A stretch of DNA of 64,000 nt. Origin: Marinobacterium jannaschii DSM 6295 (GTDB taxonomy: Bacteria; Pseudomonadota; Gammaproteobacteria; Pseudomonadales; Balneatricaceae). The stretch spans positions 229,171 to 293,170 of the forward strand of contig NZ_JHVJ01000010.1 in assembly GCF_000620085.1 (NCBI RefSeq), in the 5' to 3' direction. A model generated the notes under the pieces. The model was not told the DNA's origin and ran no database searches. It saw nothing but the letters and a program-made list of their open reading frames with translations. The position numbers were made by a program, and so were the translations under genes. Shown piece after piece: positions 36,103-45,075 of the stretch. Each line of letters starts with the position of its first letter. Positions within the stretch are counted from its first letter, which is position 1.

Positions 36103-38034
36103 ATGTGGCATCAATTCCTCAGCCAGTTCCATTTTCAGCAACCGCTGTGGCTGCTACTGGTGTTGCCCCTGGCCGGACTGAGCTATCTCGGCTGGCGTGG
36201 TACCCGGGGACGCAGCCACTGGAGTGAGGTCTGCGATCCGGAACTGTTACCGTTGCTGGTCAGGGAGGGACGGGCCAGTTCCCGTACGGGACTGGTACTG
36301 GCCATGCTGGTCAGCCTGCTGCTGGCGTTGGCCGCGGCACAACCGGTCTGGCAGAAGCAGCCCCGGCCGGCATTTAAGCAGGGCGGGGCGGTCGTTATCG
36401 CGCTGGACCTGTCGGCGTCGATGAATGCGACCGATATCAAGCCCAGCCGGTTGCAGCGTGCACGCTTTAAGATTGAAGACCTGCTGAGCCGCATGGGTGA
36501 CAGCCAGGTCGCGCTGCTGGTCTATGCCGGGGACGCCTTTGCCGTGACGCCGCTGACAGAGGACAGCGATACGGTGCGTGCCCAGTTGCCTGCGATGGTA
36601 CCGGAGATAATGCCGGCCCAGGGCAGCCGCGCCGACCGTGCCCTGCAGCTGGCGGCCGGAATGCTGCAACAGGCCGGGGTGCAGGGCGGCGATATCCTGC
36701 TGGTGAGTGATGAAGTCGAGCCGGCCCAGATCGCATCCAGCCTCAGTCGCCTGAGGGAACAGGGGATTAAGACCTCGATACTGGCAGTGGGAACCGAGCA
36801 GGGGGCACCGATCCCGACCGCTGCAGGTCCGCTGAAAGACCGGCAGGGACAAGTGATTCTGGCGAAAACCTCGCGGGCGCAAATGCTGGAAGCCGCCAGC
36901 CTCGGCGGCGGTGACGCGGTATTTATGAGCCACGATGACAGGGATCTGGTACGCCTGATCGGTGGCTTCGATCGCGGTGATAAGTTACGTGAGCACACGG
37001 TGACTGAAGTCGAGCACTGGGTTGCAGAGGGCCCCTGGTTGGTGTTGCTGGCGCTGCCGCTGATCTTACCCCTGTTTCGACGGGGACTGTTGCAGCTGAT
37101 GTTGCCGGCGCTGCTGCTGATCGGCTTCGGCACGGCTCCGGTCGCCGAGGCGGCGCCGGCAGAGCGCGTCACGGACAGCGCTGCCGCCTCCGGGCTTTGG
37201 CAGCAACTGTGGCAAACCGACGACCAGCGCGCGGCCCGGCAGTATGCCGCCGGTGATACCTCTGCTGCAGCGCAGACCTTCTCGGACCCGCGCTGGAAGC
37301 AACTGGCACAGTATGAGAGCGGCGATTTCGACGCGGCGCTGGCGGCGCTGGCGGCACCGGAAACGGCGGCTGACTGGTATAACCGTGGCAATGTGCTGGC
37401 GCGAAAGGGCGAGCTGGACAGCGCTATCGCCGCCTATGACCAGGCACTGGCGCTGCAGCCGGATCTGGCAGACGCAGAGCACAACCGGTCCCTGCTGCAG
37501 CAGCTTAAAAATCAGCAGCAGTCACAGCAGTCGGATAAATCCGATCAGGGCCAGTCCGGGCAGGACAAACCGAATCAGGAACAGGCCAGTCACGAGCCGC
37601 AGGCCTCAGATCAGAACCGCGCAGAGCAACAGAATTCAGGCCCGAACGAACAGGAGTCACAGCAGCAGGCCGCCAAGGGCGATAACAAGGATGGGGATTC
37701 ACAAACCCCGGCGCAGGCGTCGGGGCAGTCAGGAGAGCCCGGAGCCTCAGCGCAAAACCCGTCCGCCCGGTCTGCGGAAGAACAGCAGCAGAAACAGCAA
37801 GCCGCCGAGCAGCTGAAACAGGCGATCGATCAGCAACTGGATCGCCAGCAAGAGCAGCAGACGTCGGGCTCGCAACTTGCCGACCGCGAATCCCGGCCGG
37901 TGGATGAAGCCGAGCAGGCGCGCCAGCAACTGTTAAACCGTATCGTCGATGATCCGGCCGGCCTCTGGCGGCGCAAATTTATCTATCAGTATCGTCAGCG
38001 TAGTGATCAGCCATCGGAGGAGAAGCAATGGTAA
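36103..38034 (+). CDS. BatB/BatC-like fusion: VWA domain plus TPR and Gln-rich tail
   Basis: The 643-aa protein joins a membrane-anchored VWA domain (MIDAS Asp102-x-Ser104-x-Ser106 in ALDLSASM) to another hydrophobic segment near 305-350, a TPR-like region near 370-465 (ADWYNRGNVLARKGELDSAIAAYDQALAL), and a long low-complexity tail rich in Gln, Ser and Asp. BatB and BatC are separate proteins in some bacteria and fused here. It starts 1 bp after batA ends and overlaps batD by 7 bp. Confidence 0.88.
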   Translation: MWHQFLSQFHFQQPLWLLLVLPLAGLSYLGWRGTRGRSHWSEVCDPELLPLLVREGRASSRTGLVLAMLVSLLLALAAAQPVWQKQPRPAFKQGGAVVIALDLSASMNATDIKPSRLQRARFKIEDLLSRMGDSQVALLVYAGDAFAVTPLTEDSDTVRAQLPAMVPEIMPAQGSRADRALQLAAGMLQQAGVQGGDILLVSDEVEPAQIASSLSRLREQGIKTSILAVGTEQGAPIPTAAGPLKDRQGQVILAKTSRAQMLEAASLGGGDAVFMSHDDRDLVRLIGGFDRGDKLREHTVTEVEHWVAEGPWLVLLALPLILPLFRRGLLQLMLPALLLIGFGTAPVAEAAPAERVTDSAAASGLWQQLWQTDDQRAARQYAAGDTSAAAQTFSDPRWKQLAQYESGDFDAALAALAAPETAADWYNRGNVLARKGELDSAIAAYDQALALQPDLADAEHNRSLLQQLKNQQQSQQSDKSDQGQSGQDKPNQEQASHEPQASDQNRAEQQNSGPNEQESQQQAAKGDNKDGDSQTPAQASGQSGEPGASAQNPSARSAEEQQQKQQAAEQLKQAIDQQLDRQQEQQTSGSQLADRESRPVDEAEQARQQLLNRIVDDPAGLWRRKFIYQYRQRSDQPSEEKQW

Positions 38035-39797
38035 CGCGTAGTCACTGGCTTGGGCTGCTGTTGCTGGCCTGTAGCTTCGGCCTGCAGGCGGCAGTGGACA
38101 GCCATATTAATCGCAGTAGCGTCAGTCAGGGTGAATCGATCCGATTCACTATCGATATGTCCGATATTGATGGCGATAACATCAACCTGAATCCATTGCA
38201 GAAAGACTTTGAGATTCTCGGCCGCAGCCAGCAATCCCGCACCGTCATCACCAATGGTTCTTTGCAAAGCACCAATGAACTGGTGTTGAGCCTGTTGCCA
38301 CGTCGCACTGGTGTGCTGACGATTCCGGCGCTGGAGATCGATGGCGAGCAGACCCAAAGCCACCAGATCGAGGTAACGGCAGTGGCTCAGCCTGCTGCGG
38401 CAGAGGGAGGGCTGGAGATGAGCGCGACCCTCTCCAGCGAAACGCCGCTGGTGCAGCAGCCGCTGATTTACAGGATGCAGCTGAAAGTAGGGCGGGCGGT
38501 GTTCAATGCCTCACTGCAGCCACCGGCGATCGCGGCGGGTAAAGCACTGGTCGAGTCGTTGGGCGAGCAGGAACAGTTTAAGCAGCGGATTAATGGCCGT
38601 GAAATCACCGTGGTGGAACAGGCCTGGCTGATCACGCCGGAACAGAGCGGCGAGCTGGAGATCAGTCCGGCAAGCATGGTGGCGCAGGTGCGCACCGGCC
38701 GTCGCAATCGTGACGCCTTTGGCAGTTCGCTGTTCAGCGATCCCTATGAAACCCGGCGGGTACAGATCAGTGCCGATGGTTTCAGCCTGCAGGTGGCGCC
38801 AATCCCGGCCGACTACAGCGCCCGGTACTGGTTACCGGCGGGGTCTTTGAACCTGAAAGAGCAGTGGAGCAGCGATCAGTTCAGGGCCGGTGAGCCACTG
38901 ACCCGCAGCATCACCCTGACGGTGGAGGGGCTGGCGGTGAATCAACTGCCGGAGCTGACCCTGCCCGAAAGCGATGGCCTGAAACAGTATGCGGCTAATC
39001 CGGTGACTGATCAGGGCTATCAGGATGGAGTGCTGAGATCCTCCCTGACACAGGAGGTTACGCTGATTCCGGGACGGGCGGGTGAGATGACGCTGCCTGC
39101 GGTAGAGATCCCCTGGTGGAACACCCGCAGCGGCCGTATCGAAGTGGCCCGCCTGCCTGCCCGGACGCTGGATGTCGCCGCAGCGGAGGGGGAGGTGGCG
39201 ACCGTGCCGCAACCGCAGTCTCAACCGCAGCAGCAGCGTCAGGCGCAGTCTCCAGTGCCAGCCGTGACAGCAGCCGATACCGCCACCGATATCGCCACTG
39301 ATACAACGGAGCAGCCGTCTGTTGCCGCGGCCGCAGAGACAGAGGCTGCTGTGGTGGCCGGAGCCGATCCGGTGGCCAGCCTGTGGATCGCCCTGGCCGG
39401 CGCGCTGGCAGGCAGCGCGCTGACCCTGCTGGGGCTTTGGGGCTGGCGCCGCTGGCGTCGGGAAGGCACTGCGAGCGTTGCCGCTTCTGTTCCATCTTCC
39501 CGGCCGTCACCGCAGGCCGTGATTAAGGCGTGTCAAAGCGATAATGCGGCTGCCGCCCGGGAGGCCTTGCTGCAATGGGCGCAGGGCTACTGGCCGGAGG
39601 TCAATAACCTGCATCAGCTGTCGGCCCGGGTGAGTCCCGAATTACAGCGGGCGATCGCCGAATTAAATCGCAGCAGCTACAGCCGTTCACCCCGGGCCTG
39701 GCAGGGTGAGCGCCTGATCAGTGCAATAAAGGCGTTTGATCCGGAAAAACAGAATGGGGCGCTGAAGGACAGCGCTCTGGAACCGTTGTATCGATAG
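38028..39797 (+). CDS. batD: BatD-like protein (oxygen-tolerance family)
   Basis: The 589-aa protein has a signal peptide (HWLGLLLLACSFGLQAA), a large periplasmic beta-rich region (SSVSQGESIRFTIDMSD; a second repeat around ATLSSETPLVQQPLIYRMQL), a low-complexity Pro/Gln/Thr linker near 390-440, a transmembrane helix (SLWIALAGALAGSALTLLGLWGW) and a cytoplasmic tail of about 110 residues. This is the BatD order. It is the last gene of the operon. Confidence 0.87.
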   Translation: MVTRSHWLGLLLLACSFGLQAAVDSHINRSSVSQGESIRFTIDMSDIDGDNINLNPLQKDFEILGRSQQSRTVITNGSLQSTNELVLSLLPRRTGVLTIPALEIDGEQTQSHQIEVTAVAQPAAAEGGLEMSATLSSETPLVQQPLIYRMQLKVGRAVFNASLQPPAIAAGKALVESLGEQEQFKQRINGREITVVEQAWLITPEQSGELEISPASMVAQVRTGRRNRDAFGSSLFSDPYETRRVQISADGFSLQVAPIPADYSARYWLPAGSLNLKEQWSSDQFRAGEPLTRSITLTVEGLAVNQLPELTLPESDGLKQYAANPVTDQGYQDGVLRSSLTQEVTLIPGRAGEMTLPAVEIPWWNTRSGRIEVARLPARTLDVAAAEGEVATVPQPQSQPQQQRQAQSPVPAVTAADTATDIATDTTEQPSVAAAAETEAAVVAGADPVASLWIALAGALAGSALTLLGLWGWRRWRREGTASVAASVPSSRPSPQAVIKACQSDNAAAAREALLQWAQGYWPEVNNLHQLSARVSPELQRAIAELNRSSYSRSPRAWQGERLISAIKAFDPEKQNGALKDSALEPLYR

Positions 39798-39930
39798 CCA
39801 GCGACGGCGTTTTCTTGTCGCCTAACGCTCAGGGCTTGCTGCTCTTAGGTAGGGTCATCACGAAACCCGGATGTCTGGCCGCGGGGAGCGATAATTAGCC
39901 GGGACGACGGGCTCGCGATGTCAAAAGAAG

Positions 39931-39965
39931 CCACCGCTGACAAGCTGAACGTCTGTCAGTGGTGG
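39931..39965 (-). terminator. Hairpin downstream of aapP, probable terminator
   Basis: CCACCGCTGACA (39931-39942) and TGTCAGTGGTGG (39954-39965) pair over 12 bp with one G-T. Read on the minus strand the stem is followed by CTTCTTTT, fitting termination of the aap operon. It also separates that operon from the converging Bat operon. Confidence 0.7.
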
Positions 39966-40039
39966 CCGAGGGTAAAGCTTGCAATGAGAGGGCAATGGGT
40001 GACAGTTGTCACCCGGGTCGAACGTTTCGAGCTTAGGTA

Positions 40040-40804
40040 TCAGTGCTGCAGTATCTGCGACAGGAACAGCTGAGTTCGCTCATGCTGCGGGTTGTCGAAG
40101 AATTCGTGAGGATTGTTTTCCTCGATGATCTGGCCGCCATCCATAAAGATCACGCGGTCTGCCACGGTTTTGGCGAAGCCCATTTCGTGGGTTACGCAGA
40201 GCATGGTCATCCCTTCCTGCGCCAGTTCGACCATGACGTCCAGTACCTCTTTGATCATCTCAGGGTCGAGGGCCGAGGTCGGTTCGTCAAACAGCATCAC
40301 GTCCGGGTTCATGCAGAGCGAGCGGGCGATTGCCACTCGCTGCTGCTGACCACCGGAGAGCTGGCCCGGGTATTTCAGGGCCTGATCGGGGATGCGCACA
40401 CGCTCCAGAAACTTCATCGCGGTTGCTTCGGCTTCCTTGCGCGGTACTTTCTTCACCCAGATCGGTGCCAGGGCGCAGTTCTCCAGCACCGTCAGGTGCG
40501 GGAACAGGTTGAAGTGCTGGAACACCATGCCGACATCGCGGCGGATCGCCTCGATCTTCTTCAGGTCTTCGGTCAGCTGGGTGCCGTTCACCAGAATCTC
40601 GCCCTGCTGGTGTTCTTCCAGACGGTTGATGCAGCGGATCATGGTGGACTTACCGGACCCGGACGGACCACAGATAACGATTCGCTCGCCTTTCTTAACA
40701 CTGAGGTTGATGTTTTTCAGGACATGAAACTCGCCGTACCACTTATTGAGGTTACGCAGTTCCACCATGGTTTCCTGTGCAATTGCTTCGTTGGAATCAG
40801 ACAT
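40040..40804 (-). CDS. aapP: General L-amino acid ABC transporter ATP-binding protein
   Basis: This 254-aa ATPase of the polar amino acid uptake family has Walker A ([18 protein letters not shown]), Q-loop ([17 protein letters not shown]), signature ([15 protein letters not shown]) and Walker B ([14 protein letters not shown]). It is the last gene of aapJQMP. The ATG at 40804 has GGAGAG 7 bp upstream and lies 18 bp after aapM. Confidence 0.94.
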   Translation of the reverse strand: MSDSNEAIAQETMVELRNLNKWYGEFHVLKNINLSVKKGERIVICGPSGSGKSTMIRCINRLEEHQQGEILVNGTQLTEDLKKIEAIRRDVGMVFQHFNLFPHLTVLENCALAPIWVKKVPRKEAEATAMKFLERVRIPDQALKYPGQLSGGQQQRVAIARSLCMNPDVMLFDEPTSALDPEMIKEVLDVMVELAQEGMTMLCVTHEMGFAKTVADRVIFMDGGQIIEENNPHEFFDNPQHERTQLFLSQILQH

Positions 40805-40822
40805 CAATTCGCTCTCCAATAA

Positions 40823-41922
40823 TCAGGTACGGCTGCCGTGGCCAGTGTGTAAGAGTTTTTCCAGGTGCAGGCTGTAGCGTGACATGCCAAAACAGAACAC
40901 CCAGAACATCAGTGCAACGAAGATATAACCTTCGGTGGAGTAACCCAGCCACTCCGGATCGTTCAGTGCTGCCTGCACAATGGCCAGCAGGTCGAACAGA
41001 CCGATAATCAGTACCAGGGAGGTATCTTTAAACAGTGCGATAAAGGTGTTCACAATGCCCGGAATCATCAGCTTCAGTGCCTGAGGCAGGATGATCAGTA
41101 CCATCTTCTTCCAATAGCCGAGGCCCAGGGCATCGGCCGCTTCATACTGGCCCTTAGGGATCGCCTGCAGGCCGCCACGCACCACCTCCGCCATATAGGC
41201 CGACTGGAACATGACGATACCGATCAGGGCGCGCAGCAGTTTGTCGAAGGAGATCTCCTCCGGCACAAACAGCGGCAGCATGACCGAGGCCATAAACAGC
41301 ACGGTAATCAGCGGAACGCCACGCCAGAACTCGATGTAGATGATCGACAACGAACGTACGATCGGCATATCCGAGCGGCGGCCCAGTGCCAGCGCGACAC
41401 CGAATGGCAGCGAGGCCACGATACCGACCACGGCGAGGATCAGGGTCAGGCTCATGCCACCCCATTTGTGTGTTTCCACCTCGACCAGGCCGAAGGCACC
41501 GCCGTAGAGCAGGAAGAACGCGACCACCGGGAACACGAACAGCGTCAGTGCCGCCACGAGGCCCTTGTATGGCAGGTTCTTAATCACCAGCCAGGCGACC
41601 AGACCGACAAACATGAAGAAGGTCAGGTCGATACGCAGGTCTCTTCCAGCGGATAGAAGCCGTACAGGAACTGGTCCAGACGGTTGGTCACGAACACCCA
41701 GCAGGCGCCGCCATTGGTGCAGGCCTCGCGGCTGTCGCCCCACCAGTCCGCATCAATCAGTGCCCACTGCAGGGCCGGGATCAGCGTCAGCCACAGGATG
41801 TAGCCGATCACCAGCGTGGCGATGGAGTTCCATGGTCCGTTAAACAAATTCTTGCGCATCCAGCCGACGATCCCGACCGTACTGGCCGGTGGTGGCAGCG
41901 CAGGTTGTGCTTCATATTTCAT
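40823..41922 (-). pseudogene. aapM: aapM permease interrupted by a one-base frameshift
   Basis: Two overlapping minus-strand frames together make a normal AapM. The N-terminal part from ATG 41922 (VGIVGWMRKNLFNGPWNSI ... [24 protein letters not shown]) runs into a stop at 41625. The next frame continues from about 41640 with [20 protein letters not shown] through the permease EAA loop to the stop at 40823. The total of 1,100 bases is one short of 367 codons, and restoring one base near 41638-41646 gives about 366 aa, the expected length. It could be a sequencing error, a true mutation or a recoding site. If real, the two inner halves needed for AapQMP would not form a normal permease. Confidence 0.82.
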
Positions 41923-41932
41923 AACTGCCTCC

Positions 41933-43135
41933 CTAGCGTTCGATCAGCGCTGTGCGGTTGTTGTACCAGTTCATGAACATGGATGTGAGCAAGCTCAGTG
42001 TCAGGTAGACGGCCATGGTCATAAAGATTACCTCGATCGCCTGACCGGTCTGGTTCAGCGTGGTGCCGGCAAAGACGGATACCAGATCCGGATAGCCGAT
42101 CGCCGTGGCCAGCGAGGAGTTCTTGGTGAGGTTAAGGTACTGACTGGTCAGTGGCGGAATGATCACGCGCAATGCCTGGGGAATGATGATCAGGCGTAGT
42201 GTACGTCCCACCGGCATGCCCAGTGCGGACGCGGCTTCCAGCTGGCCTTTAGGCACGGCCATGATACCGGCACGTACGATCTCGGCGATAAAGGCGGCTG
42301 TATAGATGGTCAGAGCCAGCCACAGCGCCATCAGCTCGGGAATGATGGTCATACCGCCGCGGAAGTTAAAACCTTTCAGGGCCGGGTATTCCATCTCGAT
42401 CGGCATGCCCATCACAAAGAACACCGCCAGCGGCAGGGCCAGAATCAGGCCAAGCCCGGCTTTGCCGGTCGGGAAATCCTGCCCGGTATCATCGCGGCGC
42501 TTATCAGCCCAGCGCTTCACCAGAATGGTGGCGATGATGCCGACGATAAAGGTGCCGGTCACCACACCAAAGCCGTCCTGTGCGATGGGTTCTGGCAGGT
42601 AAAGGCCGCGTACGTTGAGGAAGCCACCGAATGCTTCCAGACTCTGGCGCGGTGACGGCAGGGCCCTCAGCACGGCGAAGTACCAGAAGAAGATCTGCAG
42701 CAGCAGCGGGATATTACGGAATATCTCGATGTAGGTCGCAGCCAGGCGGCTGATCAGCCAGTTGTCGGACAGACGGGCAACACCGAGGATAAAGCCGAGG
42801 AAAGTCGCCGCCACGATGCCCAGTACGGACACCAGTACTGTATTCAGCAAGCCGACAATAAAGGTTGTGCCGTAACTGTCGACTTCGCTGTAAGGGATCA
42901 GTGACTGAATGATGCCAAAACCGGCTTCGACGCCGAGAAAATCAAATCCGGTGGTAATACCGCGCTGTTCAAGGTTGTGCAGCGTGTTTGAAATAATTTC
43001 AGAGAGAAAAAGACCCAGCGTTAAGATCAGTATTCCCTGAAACAGCAGTGCCCGCTTAGCGGGATCGTTCCAGAACTTGGTGCCTTGGTCCGCGGACTTT
43101 GGCGTCTGTTCCGGATCTGAAATGCCGGATGACAT
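41933..43135 (-). CDS. aapQ: General L-amino acid ABC transporter permease
   Basis: This 400-aa membrane protein has a cytoplasmic N-terminus, a first helix (ALLFQGILILTLGLFLSEII) and the bipartite permease core typical of AapQ. The EAA loop reads EIVRAGIMAVPKGQLEAASALGM, followed by IIIPQALRVIIPPLTSQYLNLTKNSSLA. The ATG at 43135 follows GGAG. It pairs with AapM to form the membrane channel. Confidence 0.94.
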   Translation of the reverse strand: MSSGISDPEQTPKSADQGTKFWNDPAKRALLFQGILILTLGLFLSEIISNTLHNLEQRGITTGFDFLGVEAGFGIIQSLIPYSEVDSYGTTFIVGLLNTVLVSVLGIVAATFLGFILGVARLSDNWLISRLAATYIEIFRNIPLLLQIFFWYFAVLRALPSPRQSLEAFGGFLNVRGLYLPEPIAQDGFGVVTGTFIVGIIATILVKRWADKRRDDTGQDFPTGKAGLGLILALPLAVFFVMGMPIEMEYPALKGFNFRGGMTIIPELMALWLALTIYTAAFIAEIVRAGIMAVPKGQLEAASALGMPVGRTLRLIIIPQALRVIIPPLTSQYLNLTKNSSLATAIGYPDLVSVFAGTTLNQTGQAIEVIFMTMAVYLTLSLLTSMFMNWYNNRTALIER

Positions 43136-43172
43136 ATCAATCTCCACAGCAATAGAACATAGGGAAAAGGGT

Positions 43173-43227
43173 ACAGAGCCGTTGCAACTAAACGGCTCTG
43201 TGAAAGGTGCCTATAGGGGAGGCACCT
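43173..43227 (-). other. Tandem intercistronic hairpins between aapJ and aapQ
   Basis: Reading along the transcript, AGGTGCCT/AGGCACCT (43227-43205, 8 bp, 7-base loop) is followed by ACAGAGCCGTT/AACGGCTCTGT (43201-43173, 11 bp, 7-base loop). Neither has a T run. Such structures after a binding-protein gene usually protect its mRNA or attenuate read-through, giving more binding protein than permease. Confidence 0.7.
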
Positions 43228-43262
43228 GTGAGCACATCAGAAAGAATTGTTATCAGAATTGA

Positions 43263-44279
43263 TTAGCGCATTGGTGGCGCGTACTGCAGGCCGCCGTCGC
43301 TCCACAGAGCGTTGATGCCACGGGAAACCTTCAGCGGAGAGCCAGCGCCTACGTTACGGTCGAATGCTTCGCCGTAGTTACCAACCTGCTTAACCACCTG
43401 GTAGCCCCAGTCATCATTCAGACCCAGGCCTTTACCGCGAGGACCTTCCAGGCCCAGCAGGCGGCGTACGTTCGGGTTCTTGGAGTCTTTTTTCATGCCG
43501 TCGACATTGGCCGAGGTGATGCCCATCTCTTCCGCGTTCAGCATGGCAAACAGGGACCATTTCACGACGTTGAACCACTGGTCGTCACCCTGGGCGACCA
43601 CAGGACCCAGCGGCTCCTTAGAGATCACTTCCGGCAGCACCATGGCACCGTTCGGGTTGGACAGCTTGATACGCAGGGCGTACAGCTGAGACTGGTCGGA
43701 GGTCAGAACGTCACAGCGACCGGCATCGAAGCCTTTAACGGTCTGGTCGGAGGTATCGAATACCACCGGGGTGTAGCTCATGCCGTTAAGGCGGAAATAG
43801 TCAGCCAGGTTCAGCTCGGTAGTGGTACCGGCCTGGATACATACCGCCGCACCGTCTAGCTCTTTGGCGCTTTTCACGCCCAGCTCTTTGCTGACCATGA
43901 AGCCCTGGCCGTCGTAGTAGTTGACGCCGGCGAAGTTGAGGCCCAGCTGGCTGTCACGGGTCTGGGTCCAGGTGGTGTTACGGGACAGTACATCGATTTC
44001 ACCGGACTGAAGTGCGGTAAAGCGCTCTTTAGCGGTCAGCGGAATGTATTTAACTTTGGTGGCATCACCCAGCGCAGCGGCCGCAACCGCACGGCAGACG
44101 TCTACATCGAGGCCAGTCCAGTTGCCTTTGTCATCCGGGTTAGAGAAGCCTGGCAGACCTGTGCTGACGCCACACTGCAAGAAGCCGCGCTCCTTAACGG
44201 AGTCCAGGGTAGCCGCGCTAACGGAAGCGGCAATGGAGGTAGCAACTACAGCAGTAGCAACGAGCGTTTTCTTCATCAT
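43263..44279 (-). CDS. aapJ: General L-amino acid ABC transporter periplasmic binding protein
   Basis: The 338-aa precursor has a signal peptide (KKTLVATAVVATSIAASVSA, cleaved before ATL) and a type II binding-protein fold with the AapJ landmarks GFLQCGVSTGLPGFSN, GLDVDVCRAVAAAALGD, DVLSRNTTWTQTRDSQLGLNFAGVNYYDGQGF and DDQWFNVVKWSLFAM. It binds a broad range of L-amino acids. It is the first gene of the operon. Confidence 0.95.
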   Translation of the reverse strand: MMKKTLVATAVVATSIAASVSAATLDSVKERGFLQCGVSTGLPGFSNPDDKGNWTGLDVDVCRAVAAAALGDATKVKYIPLTAKERFTALQSGEIDVLSRNTTWTQTRDSQLGLNFAGVNYYDGQGFMVSKELGVKSAKELDGAAVCIQAGTTTELNLADYFRLNGMSYTPVVFDTSDQTVKGFDAGRCDVLTSDQSQLYALRIKLSNPNGAMVLPEVISKEPLGPVVAQGDDQWFNVVKWSLFAMLNAEEMGITSANVDGMKKDSKNPNVRRLLGLEGPRGKGLGLNDDWGYQVVKQVGNYGEAFDRNVGAGSPLKVSRGINALWSDGGLQYAPPMR

Positions 44280-44546
44280 CAGAAGTTTCCTCTTCTCTTT
44301 CGAGAGATTTTATTGTTGTTCGATTTGGTTACTTCAAGTTTATTCAGATCGCTTTTAATCCAGGAGAGCCTTCCCTCTGTATTTCCGGCGAACTGAGCAA
44401 TCCTGCTAATTGTGATGAGAGCAATTCCTGTACCAGAAATCTGCAATAACAGACATCCGGATTGTTGAATAAGTCTTTACGACAGCTGCTTTTTAAACAA
44501 GCGGAAATAGTACTTAGCGGTTTTGCGTACTAATCCGTAATTGGTC

Positions 44547-44562
44547 TACGTACTAGTACGTA
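44547..44562. promoter_or_regulatory. Perfect palindrome with tandem repeat upstream of aapJ
   Basis: TACGTACTAGTACGTA is its own reverse complement. With the next bases it also forms a tandem direct repeat, TACGTACTAG-TACGTACTCG (44547-44566). It lies about 270 bp before the aapJ start. A regulator operator is the simplest reading. Confidence 0.45.
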
Positions 44563-45019
44563 CTCGTGCAGCTTGTGGAATTTGATTGCTGTAGGGTTTC
44601 TCTGACAATGTGCCCATATAAGGGGCATTATCGAAGCGTTTTGCTGCTTTTTAGGGCTGGCTATCGATCTGGAATTGTGGCGCGGTAGACGGCCAATACA
44701 GGGGGCGACAGTGCAGAAATGGCCAGATCTGATCTGTTTTTAGCCACTGAGGTGGGTTTATGATGGTTTAGCAAAACTAAACGAAACTGATTTGTGAAAT
44801 TAATCTCAGGCTTTTACGGCGATTGTTGCGGAATTAAATACTCGTAAAGATAAAGACGCTTTTATTGTAAGGATTTAGGTGCCGCTATGCTCAGTCCCGT
44901 ATCCGGCTGCGACTGGAAAGAGGCGGGATTTCTCCCCCGGATGCGTTTAAATCACGGCCAGTATCCGGGTAATCCGTTGTACAGATGGTGCTGAAACTAT
45001 GAGGCCTTGATTTAAGTGT

Positions 45020-45069
45020 CGGCGAATAAGTTCGGGATTTCTATGCAGAAAAACACGGCTTATTCGCCG
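45020..45069 (-). other. Compound stem-loop after the nitrilase gene
   Basis: CGGCGAATAAG (45020-45030) pairs perfectly with CTTATTCGCCG (45059-45069) across 28 bases that contain an inner TTTCT/AGAAA hairpin. It starts 7 bp after the nitrilase stop and has no T run. It may end or protect that transcript. Confidence 0.5.
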
Positions 45070-45075
45070 GCTCAA

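Larger units (their letters stand above)
44280..45075. other. Long gene-free interval upstream of aapJ
   Basis: About 800 bp contain no credible coding frame. The interval includes the aapJ promoter region, a 16-bp perfect palindrome with a direct repeat at 44547-44566, AT-rich stretches near 44460-44520 and 44750-44880, and a stem-loop next to the nitrilase gene. I found no convincing sigma54 site, tRNA or known RNA motif. Confidence 0.5.

Noticed and set aside
44280..45075. Sigma54 promoter for aapJ
   Set aside because: No GG-N10-GC pair with the surrounding TGGCAC/TTGC consensus was found; one near match had the wrong spacing.
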